Position numbers and translations under genes: made by a program. Positions 1 through 40,788 of a stretch of 45,000 nt of DNA are shown here, piece by piece. Under the pieces are notes generated by a model that ran no database searches, was not told the DNA's origin, and worked only from the letters and a program-made list of their open reading frames with translations. Within the stretch, counting starts at the first letter, position 1. Each line of letters starts with the position of its first letter. Location: positions 30,001 to 75,000 of the forward strand of contig LUCW03000154.1 in NCBI GenBank assembly GCA_001586965.3, written 5' to 3'. This stretch comes from Sphaeroforma sirkka (taxonomy: Eukaryota; Opisthokonta; Ichthyosporea; Ichthyophonida).

Positions 1-88
1 ACACCTACAGTTCTAGTTTACAGATACAACCCCATGTAGAGATACATACAAGCACTACACACCCACACACGCTGTGTGTCTGACGTAC

Positions 89-145
89 CTTTGGACTGGT
101 GGCGGGTGCGCTCGTTGTGGCGTCGACTACAGTTGTGAGGGGCTG
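89..145 (-). CDS. Possible further 3' exon of the RhoGEF
   Basis: A 57-base stretch lies between an acceptor-like CTCTCAG (just above 145) and a strong donor GTACGTCA (just below 89) on the minus strand. In one frame it reads a Thr/Ala/Pro/Ser-rich linker (QPLTTVVDATTSAPATSPK), plausible for a disordered tail but phase 0. The last firm exon ends in phase 1, so either an intermediate exon is unseen or the other frame (Arg/His-rich) is used. This is weak evidence from splice sites and composition only. Confidence 0.28.
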
Positions 146-1007
146 CTGAGAGTGTTGGGCGAGGATAAGGTTTTTTCCAGCGAAGTTTTTTTCTCGTCTA
201 AACCTGGTGACAGCAGGCAAACGTCACTCTGCGACTTTCCACCTGCAAAGAACCGCCGTTTTGTATGAGTACTTCGTATACGCCACAACAAATGATACAG
301 GGGACAAAAAGCCCTAAACCCAAAAATCGAGGGCTGTGTGTGCAGACTCAGATGACTACTATCGCGCAGTGCGGGTGGCGCGTGAAATGGTTTGTTCAGT
401 TGAAACTTGATCAGTGGTACGGAGAGAACGGTGAATGGACCAAAAGGTGAGACAGGGGTGGTGTATGCTACACGTGCATGTCAATAGCATAGAGTGTGAC
501 ATGAAGTACATTACGACGAATTGTGATCCCGCTGGTAACAATTCGGGATGACGGCCGAGATATGATATGCACGCTGCGCACGAAGCGCATCGAGTCGGGT
601 TAGCGTGTGCGCGAGTGGCAATAGCCAGTATGCTTTGGATTGGTTGGCGTGTGCGTATGTGTGGTAATAGCAAGTGTACTTTGGATGGATTAGCGTGTGC
701 GTGTGTGCCAATAGCCAGTATGCTTTGGATTGTATACTGTACCAGCAGTCCGTATACCAGTCAACCGTCGCGGTACTTCTCTGCAACGACGAGGCGCTAG
801 CGACAACACACGCTATCCGGCGAATAATACACTCATATTGGCATATGCTAAATCGTGCCCAAACTCTTGATACTTGTTGCTACCTACACAAAACCTCGCC
901 CCACGGCAGAATCGAGTTAATACACTTGTTCGCAGGAGCTCAGACCGTGTATGCATACGACAGCCTACCTAATGCCTACCGCCCAATGTCTACCGCCTAA
1001 CGCATAC
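146..1007. other. Presumed intron or 3' region, no supported gene
   Basis: Short reading frames on both strands here show no domain or codon character I recognise. The stretch contains a three-copy repeat of about 45 bp at 602-731 and otherwise unique sequence. It lies downstream of the last firm RhoGEF exon on the minus strand, so it is probably intronic. Confidence 0.5.
602..731. repeat. Three-copy tandem repeat, about 45 bp
   Basis: Three diverged copies begin at 602, 646 and 692. Each starts with a GT/GC alternation (AGCGTGTGCG or GGCGTGTGCG), followed by a segment like AATAGCCAGTATGCTTTGGA. Confidence 0.75.
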
Positions 1008-22129
<21,122 letters not shown>

Positions 22130-22195
22130 CTAGTTACGGATACAAAGCGTGTGTGAGGTCGTTGAGCTTCGATTGTTCTATACATTTAGTGTTCC

Positions 22196-22884
22196 CTGCA
22201 AACAAAGATCACTCGGCGAAAACGTTGTACGCAGCCGTAGGGACGCCAAAATACAAAAATTTCCACGGAACTACACATAGATAATTGCGATTAACACTCC
22301 GATTGGATCGGAACATCTGAATGGCCTATGAGACTGATTTGGTGATGTGCCGGTTTCTCGATATTTGCCTCGTGTGTATTGCAACAGTATAGGCAACATC
22401 CTGGTCATAAACGTATATCAGACTGTAGCATGGACGAAAACACACAGACCCCATAGATCGCTAAGCGCGAGTCTATCTAACGGCATCTGAAAGAAGTGCA
22501 GCTTACGACTGTGCAATACGCCGGACGGTTCTGATACCATTCATATTCAATCAGTTTCGAACCCTATTTTTTTGGTTGGATTGTGTTGACATGGATTGTA
22601 TATGCACTGCGATGGAAACCACCTACATACATGTATATATAAAATCTGCGCGCCCTACGTTCGAATTTCAATTGTTCTCATTGATGTCTAAACTTGCATT
22701 TGTCATAATATATTTTATATGTACGTGCGAGTCATCTCACTGTTACGCTATGCAGTAGATTGGATATTCTTGGCTATACTAATAGAACAGGTAGCCTGAT
22801 AATTGAACTTACGCTGAACATAGTCCACATGCAACGGACACTAAAATTACAGACATTATATATGTGTGTGTGTCTCTGTACATA

Positions 22885-22885
<1 letters not shown>
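22196..22885. other. Unique sequence, no supported gene
   Basis: Presumably the upstream intron or 5' flank of the RhoGEF. I found no domain, convincing exon or repeat here, though a further 5' exon of the RhoGEF may be hidden in it. Confidence 0.4.
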
Positions 22886-24490
<1,605 letters not shown>

Positions 24491-25016
24491 CATATACATA
24501 AACAATTTAGTCACATCGTTACATAAAAATAAATACCTAGGAGCAATTGAAGCGTTTTTAGCGAGACATCCTTCTCGCTCTCGCTCTCCCAAGCAGTCTC
24601 AAATTCTGATACCAGATAATCCGGAAGTGATTCCAACATGTTATTTGATTCTATTCGAATGCTCAGTTATTTGTATAGAATGATACCAACCCCTAGTGCT
24701 GTATCACTTCTGTAACGATGGCGGACTTGAAGTACTAGATTGAGAGTTATCCTGACATTAATGAAACTACGCTGAGCTGTTTATCCCAACATGCATGTGA
24801 AGTTCTATATAACTCGGTTGTTATGTAAATTGCTGTGAGTGCGCGTATGTGACTAGCGTTCGAGATAGTTTAAACGCTTTCTGCTGAGAGCTTTACAAGT
24901 TGTTCTGAAGCGAACAATCAATCAACTAGATTACTAGAGGCTCAATCCACCCTAAAACCATATTGTGGAGACGGGATGTAGTTTCACCCTATGTGTGCGA
25001 TCCTATGTTTTAAAAA

Positions 25017-25403
25017 TCAAGAGACATCCACAATAGCAAGTTCATTTGTAGGACTATTATAACAGTAACCGCAATATACATATAAAAACCGAATTCTGTG
25101 TCTCGATTTCATATTTGAAGTATTGATTTTAAACTTTTCGGCTCTTACTAAATTTACAACCTGATGGAGAAGCCAAATACTCTTATGATGTTCAATTTGG
25201 ACCAACCTATAATTAAAAATACAACTAATATTTGGATCCATAAATTGGAATATAACTTTAGTAAATATCCTATCCCCAAATTTCTGTCTTATCTCTTGCT
25301 CATCAGCACTGTTTCTGCTTCTTTGAACTTTCTGTTTATGTAGTTTCAGTGTTTTCAACCCCCCAGAACGAATCTTGGCGGACGAAATTGTTGACCAATC
25401 CAA
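25017..25403 (-). CDS. Weak unidentified open reading frame
   Basis: An open frame of about 128 codons opens with a non-ATG codon near LDWSTISSAKIRSGGLK and runs to a stop at 25017. It is mixed in composition, basic, with no low-complexity repeat, and so differs from the surrounding microsatellite frames. No motif is recognised, no ATG start or splice acceptor was secured, and a decayed transposon or chance frame is as likely as a gene. Confidence 0.18.
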   Translation of the reverse strand: MDWSTISSAKIRSGGLKTLKLHKQKVQRSRNSADEQEIRQKFGDRIFTKVIFQFMDPNISCIFNYRLVQIEHHKSIWLLHQVVNLVRAEKFKINTSNMKSRHRIRFLYVYCGYCYNSPTNELAIVDVS

Positions 25404-25771
25404 ATGTTATCTTGAGTTCTTTAAAATATTATTGGTTGCAAGGAAGAAGTATCATCTCAAGTTCGCCTTTCTGCCTTCTGAGCTGACTTCAATCACTTCA
25501 TGCGCGATCCGGTGCAATTTTTGCATTGCCCTCTGGATTTGGGTCTCTGGTAAATTTACGATGTCGTCGGAAGAAACCTGATTTCTGCTCGCGACCCTGA
25601 TCCAGAGGGCCATGATTTTTGAATATATCCACCCCGGTCCGAACTTCTTGGTACATAGGGCCCAAATCTGAAATCTGGGCGCCCAAATTTATAGATCTCG
25701 TGTAAACAGGGCTGCACAAGTGCACGGCCTAAATAAATATTTTTAAAATATATATATATTTTTTAACAAAT

Positions 25772-25892
25772 TATTTTAACTGGGGATATGACTTTAAAAA
25801 AGCACATCAAGCTAAATATTAAAATATAAATACAAGTAACTGAGGATATCGACTTTTTAAACGCATATCAAGCTATTAAAATATACACTTAT
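25772..25892. repeat. Two-copy ~60-bp direct repeat
   Basis: TAACTGGGGATATGACTTT...CATCAAGCTA and TAACTGAGGATATCGACTTT...ATCAAGCTA follow each other, each continuing into ATTAAAATATA. Confidence 0.75.
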
Positions 25893-27202
25893 ATGTCTTT
25901 TTCATGCATTACTGTTTCCATGTGATCGCGACACATGGATTCCAATTGCATATATGAGCATGGACTGCTTTAATGGACTTTTGAGTTAGCTCCGTTAAGA
26001 CGGATAGAGTATCCTAATGGAACCATAGATTTACTTAAAGAAAGTATAGTCTCCTATAGAAGACACGGACAAAATTATTAAAACGCATCATCAAAATTTG
26101 ACAGGTGTATAATATTCGAAGGCAAACATTAAGCCGCCTTTGATAGACGGATTGAACATTAAATAAATCTTCGGCCCCCTCATTGCTTCTTGTCAAACTT
26201 TTCCTACACTCGATGTATCGCAGCCTTGTATAAATTTATTTTCTATACACAGACCCTATAGTCTAGCTTTTATAGATACAGATACGGTAGCAAACCTCGT
26301 GAGCGAACTTTACAGTGCAGCAACATGAGGAGCCATTTAACTGCTAGTTATAGCAGGTGGCGAGAAAAGATAAACTTCTCAATTATTTCGTCAGGAATTC
26401 AAATGCAATAAGCCTCACTCTTCCGCGCGAAAATTTTCCAAGCGGTTAACTTGGTACAAAGGTAGAAGGCTTAGAATTCTAAACCCCTGACAAATCAATA
26501 TATGTGACTGCCATTTCTCACTTCCGAGAACCCCAAATTCCTACGTGCACCCTATTCAGCATATCACAGTACAAGCAGTAGTAATATTTGTACAGATAGT
26601 ATAGCTTCTTTCCACCGCTCACTGCAAGTCCGCAAGGAACAGGCGACGATATTAGTCAGTTCAGAGGGTTGCTGGATATTATTTATATGTTCTATATGTT
26701 CTATGTTTACAATATTTTGCAAGTTGCAACTTGAAGTTGTAGCCCACTAGACCTGAAAACAGCAGCAGCACATCTACTATTTATAAATAAATATAGATTT
26801 TGTTTTTTCAAACCTTCTTTTAAAAAAACGGTTTTTTGGTCTTTTTTAAAAATAAAAACATATGTTGTTGTATTTTTATATAAAAAATACACACCAAAAG
26901 GAAACTTCGTTTATGACAAAATAATAATAAAAGAAAGCTTATTTCGACACGTTGAGGTTTAATACGATAATATATCTAGCCCCTACAAGTTTATATGGCT
27001 GTGGCCTCCTGTGGGTGCATAGGCTATTTCCCCAACAACATCAAAAGGATCAAATCACACCAATACAAAGTGAACACAATAAAAATGAATACAATTTTAG
27101 ATGTGTTTTGTACTTATCCACCAGATTTGAAGTATATAGACATACATAACCTTCCAAGGCAATAGTGTTGTGCTTGAACGTAGAAATTTACTCGAGAACA
27201 AA

Positions 27203-30576
<3,374 letters not shown>

Positions 30577-31340
30577 ATTCAGAACAGCTGATTGGCTTCT
30601 TGTTAAGAATCCTCTGTAGTGCATGCTTTCGCCAATAAATAGCTTTGCTTCGTGCATACGTCTATATAAAACACTAGCTGGGGAGTAGCATAAGTGTATC
30701 CTGCGACTTCGTAGTGAATGGAGAGTGGTTTCATAGGAGCGACAATTCTGATTGCACTGCAGCCCTGAATAAAATGGCCGCTGATTTTGGTCTATCATAA
30801 ACCATTCGCAATGGTTTCACCTCCTATGGTCTCCTCACATATATGTATTTTTTTGTACATTTTTATGTATATATATATATATGTGTGTGTGTTAATATAT
30901 AATGCTCTCGTAGATAAACATGCATACATAAATCTGATAACTATATATACAACGCATAGTCTGAACATAGAATTGCTGCTTTGCATTTTGTTACAATTTC
31001 ATGGATGACGTGAGAAATACACCTTTGTTGTCTGGTTTAGCTGAGAACTATATTACATGTACGTCTAACCTTAACAGCCATGTATCCACCACCGGACATG
31101 AATACGTCTTTTAATATACAGTTGGTCTCATTGTGATATTGCTACAAAATTACGAACCTGCGTGTCCAAGCCCTGTACACAATGGGATGTATATCTTTCT
31201 TTTCTAAATAAATAATACTAATTTTAGCTATGTGTAGACACATACAGTATGTATCATAGCCTCCTTGTTGAATTTTTAGGAGGCTATGTATGTATGTACT
31301 TAATTTCGAGACTCACTCCGACACTAATTTTGGGCCTTTG
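30577..31340. other. Convergent 3' spacer between Rab11 and the UNC93-like gene
   Basis: Carries the Rab11 3' UTR and the downstream flank of the minus-strand UNC93-like gene. It is AT-rich with a short TA tract at about 30868-30882. No other gene seen. Confidence 0.5.
30634..30639 (+). promoter_or_regulatory. Candidate polyadenylation signal of Rab11
   Basis: AATAAA lies 58 bases after the stop codon. A second AATAAA occurs at about 30768. Confidence 0.5.
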
Positions 31341-33624
31341 TCAAAAATACTTCTCCAGGCCTTCGGAGTTTTTTGTCCTTTCTTCGGCATCGTCATCATC
31401 ATCTTCAGCTCCACGATCCTTGACCATCATAGCAACCATCATAGTACGGGGAATGAACGCGATAGCCAAACCAATGCACACCAGCAACTGAACCTTGTAC
31501 GCTACTAGTTGCCACTCGAGCATCCACGAGAACATGGCACCCAGAGACTGCACACCCTTGTAGTAACCAGCATATCATGACAGCAAATTGGGCGTGTTAG
31601 CAATGGCTCCCATTATCCAGTAGGCATATGTCTGCACAATGGAGCCCGCTATTCCCATACACGTATACAGACCTGCGGGAATCCAGTACGTACTGCCGTC
31701 TGTGTAATTGATACGCGGTTTGGGCGAGTTGTCGTGCTCGTAGTTGTAGGTAAACTGAAACCACGCTGCATACGCCCATTGGGCCATGTTAATGTAGAGA
31801 TGATGATAAGCCCGTATATGGCACGCTGGCGACGACCCATGAACCTGTTGTCTAGGAACACCATGCCGATGGCATAAGCACCAACCATCTGCATGACCCA
31901 GTAGACTGCACTATTCAATCCCCGTGTCTCCGGGTCAAATACATTGCCGTTGATAGCACCGAATTCGTAGGTGTAGAACCAATTGGATCGGATAATGAGC
32001 GGGGTGGGTAAAAGCATATTCATGTTTTGAAATAGCCTAAACACAAACTTCAGTTCAGAGACGGATGAGGCAGCCTTGTCGAAAGTTACAATGTGGCCAT
32101 TGGCTTTGATCACTCTTGAGGGATGTACCGTGAAAAGGAGAGCAACCACAGCGCCGAAAACCATGATACCGCAGAACATGAAATACGTGGCTTCATTCAC
32201 ACTGGTGATGTCCTCATCACCTAGTTGGGAAAGTTGCAAAAGGGATGTGTGAGTATTATGTCAAAATGAGCATTAGCATATGCCATGGTACATCACACAC
32301 CATAATGTTAACAACAACCTATGCTGGCCGGACTCGTAAACACTGACCATGTAACACAATCACGAAGGAAGCAAACGCAGTCAGATTTAAAACTTGATGG
32401 TAAAAATTAATAACTGTATTGAGCAGATGGAACTTTTCAACCAGTGTGGCAGATATAAAATAAAACTTTCCATCAAAACCCTAAAACCCCCAGCAAGTAT
32501 TTAGTGCCCCGAATGAATAAGCGCACACGAATAGAAGCAGCAATTTACGCATGACATGTCCTTGCATCATGCAAAATTGTTGCCATACATATATCAAGCA
32601 CTCATCAGTAGCAGAAGTACGTAAAAACCATCGAAGAATGCGTACTTAAAGAATTTAGAAACACAGCAACGATATTTGCTAGATAATCGTACCAGTGTTT
32701 ATAAAAAGGTAATCACTCCTCAACAACTCCACCCAAGTTGAATATAATCCAAAACAGAGCGGTGAACATTCCTTTTTTGTCCTCTGTTGCGTAGGACATA
32801 CTCATTGTTCCTGGAAGAGGGATGAAGAGGGATGAAGAAAGGGAAATGATGATCCGCATTATCGTGACCTAATTTAATCGACTTGAATATTACGTATTGT
32901 ATATCGCGCCAGTGAACAATACAGAATACTGGGCGAAGGCAGACAGACCTTAAAACTGTCACAGACATAGGGAAAAACGCGCGCTATAGCTCCTGCAACA
33001 GTGCGGGGGACTTTAATACATCAAGCCAAATTATGTACGGAATCCAGCAAAAAGTCCAGGTCCCCTTCGGCGTATATCTAGTCCGGAAAATTTTATATAA
33101 ATACGTTCACTAGACGAATCCTAACAATGATTGCGATGAATGTATATACCTTGAGCAGTCTATAGCTTTCCGGCCCCCACCCCCAGAATAGAAGACGCGG
33201 CAATGGCCATACCGGCATACTTGTCATCCTGTCCCCACAAATACACCGAAATTGAGCAGAAGCAATATGTCAGACCTCCAAGAACCATCAATAGCTTGTT
33301 TCCAAACAAGTTGAATAAGAGACCTCCGAAGTAGCCCGCTATGGCGAAAGTACCATTGAGCGCTGCATTCATTGCAGCAGATACGGCCGGATCAAATCTA
33401 CCCGCATTACCCAATCCTTGCATTGCATTGAACATACCAGGGCAGCAGAAACACACAAAACCTGCGATTATGTTCTGTGAGTAGCCGGTCAGCAGGCTTG
33501 TGGGTAGGGGTACATCGAGCTTACGGGCGAATCCAGCGGATACGGTGGATACATCGAAGCATTCATTAGCTACTTCGATGTCCACATTGGACTCTTGGCC
33601 TACCTGATACCTGTTTTGGCTCAT
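31341..33624 (-). pseudogene. UNC93-like (DUF895) transporter, probable pseudogene
   Basis: Multi-pass protein of the UNC93-like branch of the major facilitator superfamily. The start is ATG at 33622-33624 (MSQNRYQVGQ). Exon 1 is 33150-33624, exon 2 runs from 32810 to about 32734, a 45-bp mini-exon is 32348-32392 and exon 4 is 32220-31341, in all about 490 codons. Diagnostic parts are SLLTGYSQNIIAGFVCFCCPGMF, TAQGTMSMSYATEDKKGMFTALFW, GMVFLDNRFMGRRQRAIYGL and YAGYYKGVQS. Three lesions are visible: TAG at 33160-33162 where relatives have Trp before TAQG; TGA at 31575-31577 before YAGYYKGVQ, where Arg is usual; and a one-base shift near 31788-31806. The donor of exon 2 is also ambiguous. The end is acidic (EDDDDDAEE). 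Splice sites and frame outside the lesions are well preserved, so the decay is recent, or the lesions are sequence errors. Confidence 0.8.
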
Positions 33625-36600
33625 GATAATGATAAGGATGATTTGAAGCGCGGTGGTAAGTATGTACCATCAGCCTCTAACTGTATATACTACTTCACTG
33701 GGGAAAAAGGGCCCTCGACTACAATACTGTATTATATTAGGTACAATGAATCCCATTCCTATGCTTCCCATTGAGAAACTAAACGGTACATAGCCAACTT
33801 GTCATTTTAATTAGGCATACATTATTAACACCCGAATGTTATGTGCAACACTGTGACTGTGGCGTGTGTAACTGGCATGAACACTGCATCTCGTGATCAC
33901 TTTAAAACCCCCCCAAAAAAGCCCTTACTGTCTGTCTTTTGTCTACAGTATTAAAAACAGCATCAATGACTGATGAGTGATGAGTCGGAACTCGGCACTC
34001 GGCAGTGTGAGGTTAGGCTGTGAGCACTGAGCAGTGTCGAGTGGGCTGAGTCAGTCAGAAAGAGTGTGACACCTTGACCGCGTGAGCGAGCGTGAGGCCG
34101 TGAGCCGTGAGCTTAAGAGGTTAATTCGCTAGTCTAATTTGCTGATAGAGTATTATTTTTAAAATCAATAGAAATCGATATGTAAATATTCTATTATTTG
34201 TTTTAAAACAAAACAAATGGCTTTTGTTTTCTTTTTCGCTACAGTTATTTTGTTTTTTTTTACAAAAGCACTTTTAGTTTTTGAATTTTAAAATGGGTCC
34301 AATGGTCTGTGCCACTGTGGTCCACAGTCCACAGTCCACAGTCCACACCACACTCCACACTCCAGTTTCCACTAGTACACTTCCTCAGCCTCAAAAGTCA
34401 GTGACTCGTAGGCGTGACTCATCATGAGTCAGGGCTGACTGGCTCATGGCTGGGGCCCAGAGCCCCAGGCCGATTGATCAAGATCAGCCTCACTCCTTCG
34501 TCCTCCTGAGTCCTAACTCATTACTCCTATTTATGTATGTACATCTGTAAATATGTTTTTTTTATAACTTTTTTTTCCTAATTTTTCGTTTCTTTTTTAA
34601 CCAAAACCAAAACATAATTTTCCAAATCTGAAAATACATATCATATGCGCTCATTGAATTCGTGTGTCTCAACTCTCCAGTGATCCCAGTCCCCACTCCC
34701 CACAGTCCACACGACCACGTCAACGCAAAAGGACTCCTGTCTCCTTAATCCTTTGTCTCCACTCTCCAGTCTCATGGAGTCATAATCATCGATCGACTCA
34801 TCGACATGATCCCTGTGATATTTATCTAGAATTCTATTTTGTTTTCATAAAAAATCAAACTTTATTTCGACAATGTGGCTTAAATATGTGTTTATTAACA
34901 ATAGTTTTTAAAAACAAAATTAACTCGTATGTACAATACCAATGTTTATTTACATACACATGGTGACATGGATCACAATTTAGTGAACCGTGCAATACCT
35001 TACAATTTGTGTTTAATTAGTTGCAATGTTAAGTCACTCTTTTGAATTTTGACTCGATCACCCTAATAGTAAAACACTCAACGAGCCATCAGTCAACACT
35101 CAACAGTCAACACTCATGACAAAAAGCATCTATGAAGTTATAAATAATCATAGTGTAGTCATAGTGCTTTCAACTTTCAGATAGGTAACTAGTAAACTAT
35201 GTATGACCGCGGTGCATGTCTGTATGGGGCAATTTAGTACAATACAATGTGCAGTAGCTATACACCAAGTGGAAGCTTTCCCTTGTAATATTGAGATACA
35301 AGGATATGTGTTGTCGCATTGCTGTAATATCCACCTAGATGTAGATCTGACTAATAGAGTGATTGAACCAAAAAAATTATAGCGGGTTGATTGAATTCTT
35401 AGGAACGTAAGAGAATTGTTTTGGAAGTACCATCGAACTTCGAAGCCACGAAGCCGCGCATAGAACCGATCAATGCAATTCGTGAAAATTGGAAGAATCC
35501 GTGCTCGACAATTGAGTGGACGAAGTCATGGTTGATAGGGGTTGAAGGTGGTGTCGATATATTTCATATGATGGAGCCTGTAAGTTGATAAATAGCCACT
35601 GCTGGAGTTTTCAAAAAATTCCTACATAAAACAGTTCCCTTGCTCAAATTGCTGAGTTAGGGCCCTTAAAGGGGCCTTGTCGGGTCCTATACTGCCGTGG
35701 CCGAGAGAGAATGTGTCATATTGCTGTTGTATGTAAGGCAGTTGTATTATTTTAAAATATGCTGTGTTGATTATTCGCTCAGACTATATACTTTATAAAT
35801 ACATAGGGGAGACAAAGACTAATCTGAAGAGGTTGTGCACTCATCAGTCTTCACTGCCCATCCGTCTCAATAAAATAGCTTTTCTCTTTTCAAAACAAAA
35901 CAATTGCTCTTTCTAAGAAAAAGCCGAAAAGTAACTATTGAATACTTGAACTCTCTTGTTGTGAAGTCTTCTTCTCTCTTCTCTCTTCTGTCGTCTCTCT
36001 TCTCTTGTGTGTGTGTATTGTGTGTTGAAGGCGAAGCCTTGCCCTACTCCTGAGGGCTCAGGCCTCAGGGCTGAGCTTGGGTCCCGGACGGCCTAAATAA
36101 AGGCTATTCGCCCTGCCTCCCCCCACCCCCAATAAAAATTATTACCATACCAACAACACATCTCATTGGCTGTGTGACACTTGTTATTTAACGCCTTCAT
36201 TATTTTTTTAGATATTTCTTCAGCCAACTTCTCCTTTGCAATCTGGACTCTGGACTCTGGGATAACCTGCTGGTAAACGACACGTCGTTTGGTGTAGCCG
36301 ACATGATGTATTCATTAGCGCCAGCCGACAGGGTGTCAGAGTCCGACAGACGCCCGGTGTTTTTTTTTGTTTTTCGTGTTTAGACCAATTTTGAACAACC
36401 CATTTTATGCCAACTTCTCAGTTAAATACCTACAGCTTCACTTTATATTTGCATCAAAAGACCTAAGAACAACATATTAGTTAACTTTTTCTATTTTAAA
36501 CTTTGATCAATCAGTTGGACAAAGTTGTACCTGTCCTGGCTCAATTTATTTGGGACTGATTGTTCAGCTACACCCGGCTAAACAGTAATATTTACCAGGC

Positions 36601-37117
36601 GTTAGGCGACGTGCGTTATATGTCGGGACGTGTCATCTATGTATGACCCATATTTCAGACGATATGCAGCGGCATCATACCAGCCCAGCAGCTCTGACTC
36701 TCTCCAGTCTCTCCTGATCTCTTGATCAGTCTCTCTCAGACTGACAGACTCCCTTTCTCTCTTCTCCAGCAACACTCCACACTCACACTCCTGTATCCAC
36801 ACGGAAGAGAGTGTAGTAGCTGTAGTAAATTGTAGTAGCTCTGTCTCTTATCTTTTTTTAAAAGACAGCAGTAAATGTATATTTTAGACTTTTATAGAGA
36901 GAGGATAGACCGATAGAGTGATATTTAAACCGATAGAACATTTGGAGAGGAAGGAAGATAGAGAGCGAGGGAGTGGAGGCGAGTAAATATCAAAGACGCA
37001 CCTTTTTTTAAATAAAACACCGCCTCCTAATAAATAGAACAAGGAGGCTATGGATAAAAGGAAATAAACAAATACATGCTGTCTCATAGTCTACAGTCAT
37101 TCAAGTTGAATTGCAAC
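33625..37117. other. Long AT-rich spacer with no supported gene
   Basis: About 33960-34110 and 34310-34520 are low-complexity stretches rich in GAGT/CACT and ACTC/CCACAGT words. About 35700-36150 resembles an LTR (separate entry). The rest is unique AT-rich sequence. Small reading frames (for example minus strand 36602-36802) have no recognisable content. The 3' end should hold the GST promoter. Confidence 0.5.
35705..36130 (+). mobile_element. Possible solo LTR or retroelement fragment
   Basis: A TATA-like ATATACTTTATAAATACATA near 35785-35805 is followed by GACTAATCTGAAGAGG..., an AATAAA near 35870 and a CT-rich downstream part. This is the order of a promoter, R region and poly(A) signal in LTRs. 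A second GCCTAAATAAAGGC lies near 36095. No paired LTR, primer-binding site, target-site duplication or pol frame was found, so the limits are arbitrary. Confidence 0.22.
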
Positions 37118-40629
<3,512 letters not shown>

Positions 40630-40782
40630 GCCGAGTATTTGCGCGAGAAATAAGGTGCACCCCCGACTTATTAATGTGATGGTATCAAACCTGGACCACT
40701 TAAGTTAAAAAAATTATAGAAATGAGCGACACGCCCATCGCAAAACTAAACCTACTACTTCTGTAACTGTCACGTTGTCAGA

Positions 40783-40788
40783 GAATAA
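40783..40788 (+). promoter_or_regulatory. Candidate polyadenylation signal of the GST gene
   Basis: AATAAA lies about 154 bases after the stop codon. It is the first exact AATAAA seen downstream of the gene. Confidence 0.45.

Larger units (their letters stand above)
24491..27202. other. AT-rich spacer upstream of Rab11
   Basis: Mostly unique sequence. It holds a weak minus-strand reading frame at 25017-25403 (separate entry), a two-copy repeat near 25778-25890 and nothing else recognisable. The 3' end must contain the Rab11 promoter and 5' leader, but no TATA box or initiator could be singled out. Confidence 0.5.

Noticed and set aside
31249..31508. Plus-strand frames over the 3' end of the UNC93-like gene
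   Set aside because: Antisense shadows of a minus-strand coding region that has clear family similarity.
37076..37117. Upstream in-frame ATG for the GST
   Set aside because: It would add 14 residues before the universally short GST N-terminus; the ATG at 37118 gives the expected start.
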